Assembly (NCBI GenBank): GCA_038125725.1
Contig: JAYPEK010000052.1
Coordinates: 1-26,358, forward strand
Direction of reading: 5' to 3'
Source: TMED8 sp038125725
Lineage (GTDB): Bacteria > Pseudomonadota > Alphaproteobacteria > Rhodospirillales > Casp-alpha2
Length of the DNA: 26,358 nt
The notes beneath the pieces are model-generated. The model saw only the letters and a list, made by a program, of their open reading frames with translations. It searched no databases and was not told the origin of the DNA. A program made the position numbers and the translations under genes. Positions 15,973 to 24,845 of this stretch are shown here, one piece after another (position 1 is the stretch's first letter; the number at the start of each line of letters is the position of its first letter).

Positions 15973-17178
15973 ATGGAACAGCGTCAGTTCACCTCCTGGA
16001 TGGCCACCGGCTTCGCCGGCATCGGGCATACCTATTCGCACCTGTTCGCGCCGATCTTCTTCACCTTGGTGCCGCTGGCGCTGGAAAGCCACCTGGGCCT
16101 CAGCCACGGTGAGACCGTATCGCTGATCGTCGTCGGCAACCTGCTTTTCGGTTTCGCGGCCCCCTTGGCCGGCTGGCTCGGCGACAAGTGGTCCGCGACC
16201 GGCATGATGGCACTGTTCTATCTCGGCACCGGGGTCGGCATGATCATGGTCGGGCTGTCCGACACGCCGTTCGCCATCGCATTCTGGCTGGGCGTCACCG
16301 GGCTGTTCGGCTCCATCTACCATCCCGTTGGCATCGCCTGGCTGGTGCGGGTATCGGTCAATACCGGCACGGCGCTCGGCATCAACGGGTTGTTCGGCGC
16401 CATGGGCGCGGCGCTGGGCTCGGTGATGACCGGGTTGTTGATCGATTGGTTCGGGTGGCGCGCCGCTTACCTGGTGCCCGGCGCCTTGGTGCTGGCGACC
16501 TTTTTCGCCTTCGTCTTCGCGCTGGCCAAGGGCTGGGTGGCGGAGAGCAAGGGCGACCAGAAACCACCGCCGCCCGTCAGCCGCGCCGATACCTACCGGG
16601 TGATCGGCGTCCTGGCGTTCACCATGGTGTCCGCCGGGCTCATCGCCCATGCGCTCAGCCCGGCGCTGCCCAAGGCCTTCGCCCTCGATTTCACGGATGC
16701 CGGAGGTGGCGTAAAGACGGTGTCGGCGCTGGTCGGGCTGGTCTACGCGGCGGCCGGCGTCATGCAGATCGCCGGCGGCCGGCTGGCCGACATTCTGCCG
16801 GCGCGTAAGGTCTACCTATACGGTTTCCTGGCCCAGGTGCCCATCCTGCTGGCGGCGGGGTGGCTCAGCGGCAGCGCGCTCGTCGTCATGGCCGCCGTCA
16901 TGGTCAGCGTCAACTACGGTATCCTGCCGGCGGAAAACATCCTGGTGGCGCGATATACGCCGCTCAACCACCGCGCGCTGGTGTTCGGGCTCAAGTTCGT
17001 GCTGGCCACCGGTATCGCCAGCCTGGGCGTGGTGCTGGAAGGCTCCTTGTTCGACCTCACCGGGGGCTTCACGGCGCTGTTCGCGACCCTTGCGGGCGTG
17101 GCGCTGGCCGCAACCCTGGCGATCAGCCTGCTACCGGGCGAGCGTCCGGCCGAGGCCCGACTGGAACCGGCCGAATGA
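15973..17178 (+). CDS. MFS transporter
   Basis: This 401-residue protein has about 12 hydrophobic segments. The first cytoplasmic loop carries the MFS signature in the form GWLGDKWSATG, and the symmetric loop in the second half reads GGRLADILPARK. The FGSIYHPVG motif in helix 4 and the overall layout distantly resemble the fosmidomycin-resistance (Fsr) branch of MFS, but the substrate cannot be inferred. The last codons overlap the next gene as ATGA, so it is co-translated with the VOC-family protein. No strong ribosome site is visible upstream of ATG 15973. A long loop around 190-205 (ESKGDQKPPPPVSRADT) joins the two six-helix halves. Confidence 0.88.
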   Translation: MEQRQFTSWMATGFAGIGHTYSHLFAPIFFTLVPLALESHLGLSHGETVSLIVVGNLLFGFAAPLAGWLGDKWSATGMMALFYLGTGVGMIMVGLSDTPFAIAFWLGVTGLFGSIYHPVGIAWLVRVSVNTGTALGINGLFGAMGAALGSVMTGLLIDWFGWRAAYLVPGALVLATFFAFVFALAKGWVAESKGDQKPPPPVSRADTYRVIGVLAFTMVSAGLIAHALSPALPKAFALDFTDAGGGVKTVSALVGLVYAAAGVMQIAGGRLADILPARKVYLYGFLAQVPILLAAGWLSGSALVVMAAVMVSVNYGILPAENILVARYTPLNHRALVFGLKFVLATGIASLGVVLEGSLFDLTGGFTALFATLAGVALAATLAISLLPGERPAEARLEPAE

Positions 17179-17567
17179 GCGCCACCGTCACCGTCACCGG
17201 GCTCGACCATCTGGTGCTGACGGTCGCCGACATCGACGCCACCTGCACCTTCTACGGCCGCGTCCTCGGCATGCGGCGGGTGGATTTCGGCGAAGGCCGG
17301 GTGGCGCTGGCGTTCGGCGCACAGAAGATCAACCTGCACCCGGCCGGCAATGAGTTCGAGCCCAAAGCCCGGACGCCGATGCCGGGATCGGGCGATCTCT
17401 GCTTCATCACCGAGACGCCGCTCTCCCAGGTTATCGAACACCTGGGCTCGGAAGATATCGAGATCATCGAAGGGCCGGCCGAAAAGACCGGCGCCAGGGG
17501 GCCGATCCGGTCGGTCTATTTCCGCGACCCGGACGGCAACCTGATCGAGGTCTCCAACTACGTGTGA
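17175..17567 (+). CDS. VOC-family (glyoxalase-like) metalloprotein
   Basis: This 130-residue cytoplasmic protein has the two beta-alpha-beta-beta-beta units of the vicinal-oxygen-chelate fold. Likely metal ligands are His12 (GLDHLVLTV), His55 (KINLHPAG) and Glu125 (NLIEVSNY). The KINLHPAGNEFEPKA and YFRDPDGNLIEVSNY segments match the subgroup often called VOC virulence protein or GLOD5-like, whose substrate is not established. The start overlaps the MFS stop (ATGA), so the pair may handle one small molecule, such as export plus detoxification. The last 10 nt overlap the end of the convergent K+ channel gene. Confidence 0.9.
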   Translation: MSATVTVTGLDHLVLTVADIDATCTFYGRVLGMRRVDFGEGRVALAFGAQKINLHPAGNEFEPKARTPMPGSGDLCFITETPLSQVIEHLGSEDIEIIEGPAEKTGARGPIRSVYFRDPDGNLIEVSNYV

Positions 17568-18733
17568 ATTTGGCCGATCTCTTCCAATTCGTGCAGACGC
17601 TCGTTCAGCACCTTGGAAAGATTGTGTTCGAGCACCGGATGCTCGTCCACCAAGCCATTCAAATCCGCGGCCTCTAAGACCATCAGCCGGGTTTCGTTGA
17701 TGGCGGTGACGGTGGCGGTGCGCTTGCGGTCCATGAGCACACCGATCTCGCCGAAGAAATCGCCATCGCTCAGGTGCCGGGGCGGGGAGTGGATCAGGTC
17801 CACCTCGACATCGCCATTGGCGATGAAATACATGGCGTCCGAAACCCCGCCCCGGCGCACGATGACATGGCGCGCCGGTACCACCAGCGGGATCAGACGG
17901 TCGACGATCTCGGCGATGACGCCGGCATCGACTCCGGCGAAAATCGGCACGCGCGCGACCATCGACCAGGTAACACGGAAGTCATGCTTGCGGAATTCCT
18001 GCGCGAAGCCGGTTGCCAGGATACCGGCCGGCAGCGCATACATGCCGACACCGCAAATCATCAGCAGTCCGCCGAAAACCTTGCCCGCCGGGGTCACCGG
18101 CGTCACATCGCCAAAACCCACCGTGGTCAGGGTCGCCATTGCCCACCAGATGGCGTCCGGGATGGATCCGAAGGCGTCGGGTTGCGCCTTATGTTCCAGC
18201 AAGTAGGCGACGGAGCCGCCGAACACCAACAGTGTCATCATGATCATCAGCGCCGCCATCAGCGAGCGCCGCTGCGCCGCCAGCACCTTGGCCACGGTCG
18301 CCAGCGCCGGCGAATAACGGGTCAGCTTCAACAGCCTAAGCAGCCGGAATACGCGAAGAAACCGCAGATCGAGAGTGAAGAAGAACAACAGGTAGAACGG
18401 CAGAATGGCCAACAGGTCGATAATCGCCATCGGCGACGTCATGTACCGAATGCGGCTCATGTACGGGCCGAAAGGGGTCTCGTGCGGGTCTTCCGGCACG
18501 ATCCAGACACGAATCACGTATTCAGCGGTGAAAATCGCCACCGAGAATGCCTCGAAGGCGAAGAAATAGTCCTGATAAACATCATGCAGCGACTTGACGC
18601 TTTCCAGGATCACGGCGGTGACGTTGACCAAGATCAGCGCCACCAGAAAGGCGTCAACCATGGGGCTCCACGGACTGTCGCTGTCGTGCTTCTCCAGGAT
18701 ATCGTAGAGGCGGGCCCGCAGTCTCGGAACCAT
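17558..18733 (-). CDS. Voltage-sensor-type K+ channel with C-terminal cyclic-nucleotide-binding domain
   Basis: This 391-residue inner-membrane channel has six helices. Segments S1-S3 lie within about 25-120, and an arginine-rich S4 (LRFLRVFRLLRLLKLTRY) spans 123-140. The pore has selectivity filter TVGFGD at 204-209, followed by S6 with its glycines. A CNMP-binding domain covers about 263-380, with phosphate-cassette residues FGEIGVL (327-333) and Arg338-Thr339. The architecture is that of MlotiK1-type bacterial cyclic-nucleotide-regulated K+ channels. I chose the ATG at 18733 because of its GAGG ribosome site; upstream in-frame codons run into metY. It is the last gene of a minus-strand operon, starting 19 nt after the metY stop. 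Confidence 0.93.
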   Translation of the reverse strand: MVPRLRARLYDILEKHDSDSPWSPMVDAFLVALILVNVTAVILESVKSLHDVYQDYFFAFEAFSVAIFTAEYVIRVWIVPEDPHETPFGPYMSRIRYMTSPMAIIDLLAILPFYLLFFFTLDLRFLRVFRLLRLLKLTRYSPALATVAKVLAAQRRSLMAALMIMMTLLVFGGSVAYLLEHKAQPDAFGSIPDAIWWAMATLTTVGFGDVTPVTPAGKVFGGLLMICGVGMYALPAGILATGFAQEFRKHDFRVTWSMVARVPIFAGVDAGVIAEIVDRLIPLVVPARHVIVRRGGVSDAMYFIANGDVEVDLIHSPPRHLSDGDFFGEIGVLMDRKRTATVTAINETRLMVLEAADLNGLVDEHPVLEHNLSKVLNERLHELEEIGQIHT

Positions 18734-18752
18734 CCGGCACCTCAAGTCATGT

Positions 18753-20057
18753 TCATGCCAATGCCTGGTCGAGATCGTACAGAAGATCATCGGCCGTCTC
18801 CAGGCCGATGGAAAGGCGGATCACCTCCGGCCCGGCACCGGCGGCGGCGCGCTGTTCGTCGCTCAACTGCCGGTGCGTGGTCGAGGCCGGGTGCAGGATC
18901 AGCGATCGCGTGTCGCCGACGTTGGCCAGATGCGAGAACAGGTTCACCCCCTCGACCATTCTGACGCCCGCCTCGTAGCCGCCCTTGAGGCCGCAGGTGA
19001 ACACCGATCCCGCCCCCTTGGGCAGGTATTTCTTGGCCAGATCATGATAGGGACTGGCCGGCAGGCCGGCATAGGACACCCAATCGACGGCCGGGTGAGA
19101 ATCCAGGAATTCCGCTACTTTCTGCGCATTTTCGATATGCCGGTCCATGCGCAGATGCAAAGTCTCCATGCCGGTCAGGGTATAGAAGGCGTTGGTCGGC
19201 GACATGCAGGGACCGAAATCTCGGAGCCCCACGGCGCGCGCCTTCATGGTGAAGCCGAAATCACCGAAGGTCTCGGCGAAGGTGAGGCCGTGATAGGCGG
19301 GGTCCGGCTGGGTCATGGTCGGGAATTTCTCGGCGTTGCCGGCCCAATCGAACTTGCCCGATTCGACGATGGCGCCGCCGAGCGACGTGCCGTGCCCGGA
19401 CAGGAACTTGGTGGTGGAATGGACGATCAGGTCGGCGCCCCAATGGAACGGCTGGCAGAGGTAGGGGGTTGCCAGGGTGTTATCGACAATCAGCGGAATG
19501 CCGGCGTCCTTGGCGATGGCGGCAACGGCTTCCAGATCGACGATGACGCCGCCCGGATTGGCCAGCACCTCGATGAAGATGCCCTTGCACTTGGGCGTCA
19601 GGGCCTTCCTGAAGTTCTCAGGGTCCAAGGGATCGACGAAATGACAGGTCCAGCCCAGGCGCTTGAAGCTGACCCCAAACTGGGTGATGGAGCCGCCATA
19701 AAGGTTGCGCGACGCGACGAACTCGTCGCCGGGTTCCAGAAGCGAGAAAAACGCCAGGAACTGCGCCGCATGACCCGACGCCGCGCAGACGGCGGCGCGG
19801 CCGTCCTCCAAATTGGCGATGCGCTCCTCCAACACCGAGACTGTGGGGTTGGTGAGGCGTGAATAGATGAAACCGAAGGTCTGAAGGTTGAACAGATCGG
19901 CCGCGTGTTCGGCGTCATCGAAGACATACGACGTGGTCTGGTAGATCGGCGTGTTGCGCGCGCCGGTGACGGGATCGGGCCGCGCGCCGGCGTGGATGGT
20001 GCGGGTCTCCAGGCCGTATTCGTGCGGGCCCGCGTTCTTTCTGTCGTCGTTCGTCAT
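18753..20057 (-). CDS. metY: O-acetylhomoserine sulfhydrylase (aminocarboxypropyltransferase)
   Basis: This 434-residue PLP enzyme of the Cys/Met metabolism family should form homocysteine from O-acetylhomoserine and sulfide in direct-sulfhydrylation methionine synthesis. The PLP lysine is Lys217 in HSTTKFLSGHG. The family's YSRLTNPT (65-72) and DNTLATPYL (192-200) are present. The length above 420 residues and the insertion around 233-285 (KFDWAGNAEKFP and onward) separate it from the roughly 390-residue MetB/MetC/MetZ group. The ATG is 1 nt after the stop of the CoA-binding gene, so translation is coupled. A neighbouring CoA-binding protein is consistent with acyl-CoA-linked metabolism but does not prove a link. 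Confidence 0.94.
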   Translation of the reverse strand: MTNDDRKNAGPHEYGLETRTIHAGARPDPVTGARNTPIYQTTSYVFDDAEHAADLFNLQTFGFIYSRLTNPTVSVLEERIANLEDGRAAVCAASGHAAQFLAFFSLLEPGDEFVASRNLYGGSITQFGVSFKRLGWTCHFVDPLDPENFRKALTPKCKGIFIEVLANPGGVIVDLEAVAAIAKDAGIPLIVDNTLATPYLCQPFHWGADLIVHSTTKFLSGHGTSLGGAIVESGKFDWAGNAEKFPTMTQPDPAYHGLTFAETFGDFGFTMKARAVGLRDFGPCMSPTNAFYTLTGMETLHLRMDRHIENAQKVAEFLDSHPAVDWVSYAGLPASPYHDLAKKYLPKGAGSVFTCGLKGGYEAGVRMVEGVNLFSHLANVGDTRSLILHPASTTHRQLSDEQRAAAGAGPEVIRLSIGLETADDLLYDLDQALA

Positions 20058-20058
20058 G

Positions 20059-20568
20059 TCAGCCGGCTTTCCGACGCTTCGAGGAAATCACGCCGGAATT
20101 GACGCCGCTCCAGCTCAGTTCGCCGAACAGCCGCCCGTATTCGATCTTCGGGCAACGGTCCATCACCACCTCAAGCCCGGCGGCACGGGCTTTTTCGGCG
20201 GCGGCGTCGTTGCTTACGCCCAATTGCATCCAGATCACCTTGATCTGCTTTTCGGCCATCAGCTCGATCGCGTTATCGACGATGCCACCGGCGGCCTCGG
20301 ACGAGCGGAAGATATCGACCATGTCGAAGGTGCCCGGGATCTCGTCCAGGCTGGCGTAGCAGAGCTCGCCGTTGATCTCCTTGCCGGCCTGGCCGGGGTT
20401 CACCGGAATGACCTTGTAGCCCTTGCCTTGCAGGTACTTCATGGCGAAGTTCGACGGCCGCACCCAATTGGGGCTGGCACCGACCATGGCGATGGTACGC
20501 GAACCGCGCAGGACATGCATGATCGCGGCGTCGTCGTAGACGAGGGGGGCGGGCGTCGGGTCGCTCAC
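20059..20568 (-). CDS. CoA-binding (Rossmann-fold) protein, YccU-like
   Basis: This protein of about 169 residues is a single CoA-binding domain of the succinyl-CoA-synthetase alpha type. The nucleotide loop is TIAMVGASPNWVRPS, followed by GYKVIPVNPG, and then the VDIFRSSEAAGGIVDNAI and KVIWMQLGV strands. The domain ends VMDRCPKIEY, as in YccU-like proteins. Such stand-alone domains bind CoA, but their role is poorly known. The GTG at 20568 overlaps the preceding stop as GTGA and is preferred; an in-frame GTG at 20580 would add four residues. It lies between the enoyl-CoA hydratase-like gene and metY in one operon. Confidence 0.9.
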   Translation of the reverse strand: MSDPTPAPLVYDDAAIMHVLRGSRTIAMVGASPNWVRPSNFAMKYLQGKGYKVIPVNPGQAGKEINGELCYASLDEIPGTFDMVDIFRSSEAAGGIVDNAIELMAEKQIKVIWMQLGVSNDAAAEKARAAGLEVVMDRCPKIEYGRLFGELSWSGVNSGVISSKRRKAG

Positions 20569-21359
20569 CGGTCGGGCCACTTGGGCATGGGTTTCTTCTC
20601 GACGAAGGCGTCGAGGCCGGCGCGGGTCATGTTGTCCTGCATGTTGGCCGTAATGACCTTCGACGCCTGTTCATAGGCGCCCTCAAGGCCAACCTCTAGC
20701 TGCTTGTAGAACAGTTGTTTTCCAAACGCGACGGCGAGTGGCGATTTGGCCGCGATGGAGCCTGCCAGTTCGGCCACGGCGGCGTCCAATTGTTCCGCCG
20801 GCACGACCCGGTTGACGAGGCCGTATTGGCGCGCCGTCTCGGCATCGATGAATTCGCCGGTCATCAACAGTTCCATCGCCTGCTTGCGGGGCAGGTTGCG
20901 GGTGACGGCCACCGCCGGCGTCGAACAGAACAGCCCGACATTGATCCCAGACGTGGCGAAGGTGGCTTCCTCGACCGCGACGGCGAGATCGCACTGCGCC
21001 ACCAACTGGCAGCCGGCCGCGGTGGCCATGCCGTGCACGCGCGCGATCACCGGCTGCGGGATCTCGGTCAGGGTCATCATCATTCGCGAACACTGCTTGA
21101 ACAGCGCCGTCATCGCTTCGGTGTCGGGGTCGGCGCGCATCTCGCCCAGGTCGTGCCCGGCGCAAAAAGCCTTGCCGGCGGCGGCGAGAACCACGACGCG
21201 CACGCTGCCGTCCTTGGCGATGGCGTCCAATTCCGATTGCAGGGCGGCGAGCAGTTCGCTCGAGAGCGCATTGAATTTTCCGGGCCGGTTGAGCGTCAAG
21301 GTGGCGATACCCTGATCGTTAGATCGCAACAGGACCGGCTCGTTGGCTAGCGATGACAT
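20565..21359 (-). CDS. Enoyl-CoA hydratase/isomerase-family protein (ECHDC3-like)
   Basis: This 264-residue crotonase-fold protein has an oxyanion-hole region near the N-terminal half (AAAGKAFCAGHDLGEM) and a second loop, HGMATAAGCQLVAQCD. The two glutamates used by true enoyl-CoA hydratases are not where expected: the first position reads Gln (GCQLVAQ instead of GCELA) and the second loop reads GINVGLFCSTP. The latter is the pattern of ECHDC3-like proteins. It is therefore unlikely to be a standard hydratase; a different acyl-CoA reaction or a binding role is possible. The ATG follows a strong GGGAGG site. It is the first gene of the four-gene minus-strand operon. Confidence 0.9.
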   Translation of the reverse strand: MSSLANEPVLLRSNDQGIATLTLNRPGKFNALSSELLAALQSELDAIAKDGSVRVVVLAAAGKAFCAGHDLGEMRADPDTEAMTALFKQCSRMMMTLTEIPQPVIARVHGMATAAGCQLVAQCDLAVAVEEATFATSGINVGLFCSTPAVAVTRNLPRKQAMELLMTGEFIDAETARQYGLVNRVVPAEQLDAAVAELAGSIAAKSPLAVAFGKQLFYKQLEVGLEGAYEQASKVITANMQDNMTRAGLDAFVEKKPMPKWPDR

Positions 21360-21550
21360 GGTGCCGTTTCCTCCCGTTTTGGCGGCATTATGTTCGGCTC
21401 TCGCCGCCGAATAGGCAAGGGGTTTGATGCCAGCACAACCTCCCGCATTTCGCCGAGTTCGGTAAACCAGCCCACTGAACTTGATCGGCCAGACGGGTTG
21501 CAGGCAGACTAGGGGAACTTTCGTACCGACGCAGCTATTGGAGGAAACCG

Positions 21551-23422
21551 ATGCATCGGCAAAACATCACCAGGGGATATTTCAAGACATTCCATTTGAT
21601 TTTGGTTGCGTTGATCGCGTCATTCCCCTGCCGGTTGCAGGCGTTGGAACCGGTAACCGTCGCAGCGATCACGAATACCCTGCATTCGGTTTTCTCAAAG
21701 AATATCAACGATCCGTACAACAATATCATTCGCGCCAACCGCGAACTGCTAATCGGGGTGCATGACCGCTTGGATGGGATCGAACAGGGCCTGGCAAGCG
21801 CGCTGGCGAAGTTGGATGCCCTTCCAGCCGAAGTATTCAAACAAAGCCTGAAGGCGCAGGAATACGGATTGGGCAGCCGGGTGCTGTCGCACGGCCTGGT
21901 CTATCTGGACAGGGTGGAGATTCTCCGCCGGGATGGAGATATCTATTCGAAGACCTCCGAGCATTATTCGTTCGTCGCCGAACAACACAAAAAATATGTC
22001 ATCCAGGCCATCTACGATCTCGAGGTGCTCGGCACCGACTTGTCGAGGCGACGGAAAACCACCGATTTGAATGCGTTGTCCATCGTCGCCGCGGCCTATA
22101 TCGAAACGGCGCTGCTGGTCGATTATTTCGAAAACCATGGCGGCAGCCGCAATCACGTCGCGGTGCGCGCCGACCGCTATATCGAATTTCTGCAATCCAT
22201 TCTCGAGAACAACCGTCCGGGCTCACTGGGCCGGCTGATCGGCGACCTGAAGCTGAAGTTCGCGCGAGAAATGAGCAGCCTGAACAAAATCTCGAAGAAT
22301 ACTATCGCCGACTTCAACGGGGTCTACGCGGGCGTCAATTTCGTAGCGCCCACCGTGAATACCGGCGATCCCGTTGCTAAGGTGCTCCAGCAATACCACG
22401 GCACCTACGAAATCGGCTGCAAGCAGCAGCACGGCCCCCCGAGGCTCCATAATGGCCCGCCAGGGAACAGCTATCTGGCCACCTATGAGAATTCCTACCG
22501 CGGTATCGCCGAGTTCAGGCCGGAAACGCAATACGGCAGTGGCATGCTGGAACTCGTCGTCGATATCGTGCGGACGCAGAGTTTGGATTCCGCATGCGAA
22601 AAGATGGGGAATGCCTCAAATCAGCAAATCCGAGGCCGATTGGCCGAAGAGTTTTCCGCGACGTCCCAAAGACTACTGTCGCTCGCCAATACGCTGGTGG
22701 TTCTCAACCAGGTCCGGGACATGGTTTCGGAGGCCTTGAACCGGCTCATCCAGGTGAAGCGTGGCGATTTTTCCGCCATTGGCCTGGCGGACGTACGCCG
22801 CGTTTCGGCGTTCGAGATCGATACCGTGTCAGCGAAAATCGCCGAGATCGAAAGCGCCGAGGAAAAGGCGAAAACAGCGGAAATCGTCGAGCAAATGGCC
22901 AAGCGGCGCGAACAGATCAAAAAGGCGATCGCATCCCAGGACAAGGATATCCGGGAAGCGTTCGCTAAGGCGGCGGACGCGGCGCAGCACAACCGCACCC
23001 TCGGTTATCTCCAATTGGCGGCTTCGATCTACGAATTGTATTACAGCGCGGAACGCGAATTGACCAAGGAAGACCGGACGTACCTTGCCGAAGCCGTATA
23101 CCGTGTCGAGGAAGGGGTCGGACGCGACCCGGCGAATATCGGCAGCCTGTTGAAGTTGATCCTGCAGACCACCGCCGATGGGATCAAATTCTGGGGCTCG
23201 GCCCGAAACACGAAGATGCAACTCGATAAGATGAACGATCGGAGATGCAAGATCGGGAGAAGCCTCCCCAACGGGACCACGCGCGAGTTCAACATCGTCG
23301 TCCGCGGCACCGAATTTCGGTATTTCGAACCTACCGACGTCAAGCGTCTCCGGGCGGCAGGGGAATACACGTTGGGAAAAGAAATCATTCTCAGTGCCGA
23401 CCAGCAGAAAAACTGTCCCTAG
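21551..23422 (+). CDS. Exported protein of 623 residues, unknown family
   Basis: I do not recognise this protein. It has a likely Sec signal peptide (FKTFHLILVALIASF, cleavage about after Ala31 in LQA-LE). The mature protein is predominantly helical: an amphipathic stretch at about 55-105 (HDRLDGIEQGLASALAKLDALP), more helices to about 270, and a polar Gly/Pro/His-rich interruption (GCKQQHGPPRLHNGPPG, about 290-307). A charged coiled coil follows at about 425-475. The C-terminal 70 residues look beta-rich (TREFNIVVRGTEFRYFEPTD). Four cysteines remain after cleavage. The ATG has a perfect GGAGG site. Codon use appears less GC-biased than in its neighbours, hinting at transfer. It is transcribed divergently from the enoyl-CoA hydratase operon. 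Confidence 0.8.
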   Translation: MHRQNITRGYFKTFHLILVALIASFPCRLQALEPVTVAAITNTLHSVFSKNINDPYNNIIRANRELLIGVHDRLDGIEQGLASALAKLDALPAEVFKQSLKAQEYGLGSRVLSHGLVYLDRVEILRRDGDIYSKTSEHYSFVAEQHKKYVIQAIYDLEVLGTDLSRRRKTTDLNALSIVAAAYIETALLVDYFENHGGSRNHVAVRADRYIEFLQSILENNRPGSLGRLIGDLKLKFAREMSSLNKISKNTIADFNGVYAGVNFVAPTVNTGDPVAKVLQQYHGTYEIGCKQQHGPPRLHNGPPGNSYLATYENSYRGIAEFRPETQYGSGMLELVVDIVRTQSLDSACEKMGNASNQQIRGRLAEEFSATSQRLLSLANTLVVLNQVRDMVSEALNRLIQVKRGDFSAIGLADVRRVSAFEIDTVSAKIAEIESAEEKAKTAEIVEQMAKRREQIKKAIASQDKDIREAFAKAADAAQHNRTLGYLQLAASIYELYYSAERELTKEDRTYLAEAVYRVEEGVGRDPANIGSLLKLILQTTADGIKFWGSARNTKMQLDKMNDRRCKIGRSLPNGTTREFNIVVRGTEFRYFEPTDVKRLRAAGEYTLGKEIILSADQQKNCP

Positions 23423-23564
23423 TGCCGGTCTCCACAACCCTCGTCCGGTCTGTGCTTTGGGGCCGGGTGGCGCACGGGGGGCGAACTACCGCTTGTCCGG
23501 AATACAGCGGCAGTCGATAATCCGGCCGGTAACGACCATCGGATCAGGCGGAACTGAGGAGCTC

Positions 23565-24344
23565 ATGGCCGACAAAGTTGCCGATCGCATCGCGGAATCC
23601 ATGACCCGGCTGCTGGGCGCCGATTACGGCGCCGAGGCGGTCGACGCCAATGCCGATGCCAAGGCGCAGCGCGACCGCCTGAACCACCGGCTGGCAAGCC
23701 TGGAAATGCGCCGCCAGGCCAATATCGAAGCCGTCGCCGCCATGGCCTTCGCCGTCGCCGGCGACGACGAGATCGACGGCACGCCGATGGATATCGGCGA
23801 CGACTGGCTGACGCGCCTGGTCGCGCACGCCCAGGACGTCTCCAATCCGCTGATGCAGACGGTCTGGGGCGAGGCCTTGGCGATCGAAACCAATGCGCCT
23901 GGCAGTTTCAGCCTGCGCACCCTCGATGCGCTGGCCGGCATGACCGGCGAGGATTGGGGAACCTGGAAGCGTGCCGGGCACATCTGCTTCCCGACGGGAT
24001 ATATCCTGAAACTCGGCCACCGCCACGAATTCGAGGAATTCGGCGTCGGCGCCGCGGATATCGGCCGTTTGCAGGCGCTCGACCTGGTGCAGGAGACGGA
24101 CGATCTCTCGATCACCTTCTACGCGCCGTCGAAGGGCCTGACCTTCGATTTCATCGGCACCAATCTGATCGTGCGCCATCCGTCGAATACGCTGTTCACG
24201 CTGCCGGCCTACCGCATCACCGGCGTTGGCCGCGAATTACTCACGCATCTCGGCGGCGAAAGCGCCGATACGGAGTATCTCGAGGCGTTGGGGCAATCGC
24301 TGCGCGCCGAGGGCTACGATTTCCGGCTGCGCGAAACCGGCTAG
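23565..24344 (+). CDS. DUF2806 / TIGR03899-like protein
   Basis: This 259-residue cytoplasmic protein has an N-terminal charged helical region (LNHRLASLEMRRQANIEAVAAMA). It is followed by the motif I associate with DUF2806: DDWLTRLVAHAQDVSNPLMQTVWGEALAIE, then APGSFSLRTLDAL at about 110-125. The C-terminal half is a compact alpha/beta domain (GTNLIVRHPSNTLFTLPAYRITGVGRELL). The function of the family is not known to me. The ATG at 23565 has a GAGGAG site; the longer open frame from 23394 overlaps the preceding gene. The thioesterase gene begins 15 nt after the stop, so the two form a likely operon. Confidence 0.8.
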   Translation: MADKVADRIAESMTRLLGADYGAEAVDANADAKAQRDRLNHRLASLEMRRQANIEAVAAMAFAVAGDDEIDGTPMDIGDDWLTRLVAHAQDVSNPLMQTVWGEALAIETNAPGSFSLRTLDALAGMTGEDWGTWKRAGHICFPTGYILKLGHRHEFEEFGVGAADIGRLQALDLVQETDDLSITFYAPSKGLTFDFIGTNLIVRHPSNTLFTLPAYRITGVGRELLTHLGGESADTEYLEALGQSLRAEGYDFRLRETG

Positions 24345-24359
24345 GGGAGGCCAGCAACC

Positions 24360-24776
24360 ATGGGCGAGATCACCGTCGAGCGCTTCAACGAGATCATCCG
24401 CGACGAGCTTCCATGGGCACATGAACTGGGCATGACCGCGGACACCATCGGCAAGGGAACGGCGGTGCTCAGGCTGCCGTTCGGCGGCAACATGATCCGC
24501 CCGGGCGGCACCGTCGCCGGGCCGTTCATGATGGCGCTCGCCGATGCCGCCATGTATGCCGTGGTGCTGAGCGCCATCGGCGAGGTGCAGTTGGCCGTGA
24601 CCACCAGCTTCAACATCAATTTCCTGCACCGCCCGGTGCCGGCCGACCTGTTGGCGGAGGGCAGGGTGCTGAAGACCGGCAAGCGCCTGGTGGTCACCGA
24701 CGTCACCGTGCATTCGGAAGGCCATACCGAGCCCGTCGCACATGCCACCGGCACCTATTCGGTACCGCCGCGCTAA
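24360..24776 (+). CDS. PaaI-family acyl-CoA thioesterase (hotdog fold)
   Basis: This 138-residue protein has the hotdog core. The PaaI-type segment GNMIRPGGTVAGPFMMALADAAMY contains the conserved Gly and the acidic Asp of the central helix (about 59), and it leads into the strands VTTSFNINFLHR and HATGTYSVPP. Such enzymes hydrolyse small or aryl acyl-CoA thioesters. The substrate cannot be inferred. A GGGAGG ribosome site precedes the ATG. The gene follows the DUF2806-like gene by 15 nt and ends 148 nt before rplM. Confidence 0.9.
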   Translation: MGEITVERFNEIIRDELPWAHELGMTADTIGKGTAVLRLPFGGNMIRPGGTVAGPFMMALADAAMYAVVLSAIGEVQLAVTTSFNINFLHRPVPADLLAEGRVLKTGKRLVVTDVTVHSEGHTEPVAHATGTYSVPPR

Positions 24777-24845
24777 TCGGAGCTCGGCAATAACGGTAAT
24801 ATAATACCGCATATCTAAATCTCCGATTTTATTGAAGTTTTCCCG

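Noticed and set aside
21360..21550. GGCGGC...GCCGCC inverted repeat in the divergent promoter region
   Set aside because: The arms are only 6 bp with a long spacer in GC-rich DNA, so chance is a sufficient explanation. No clear promoter pair could be placed around it.
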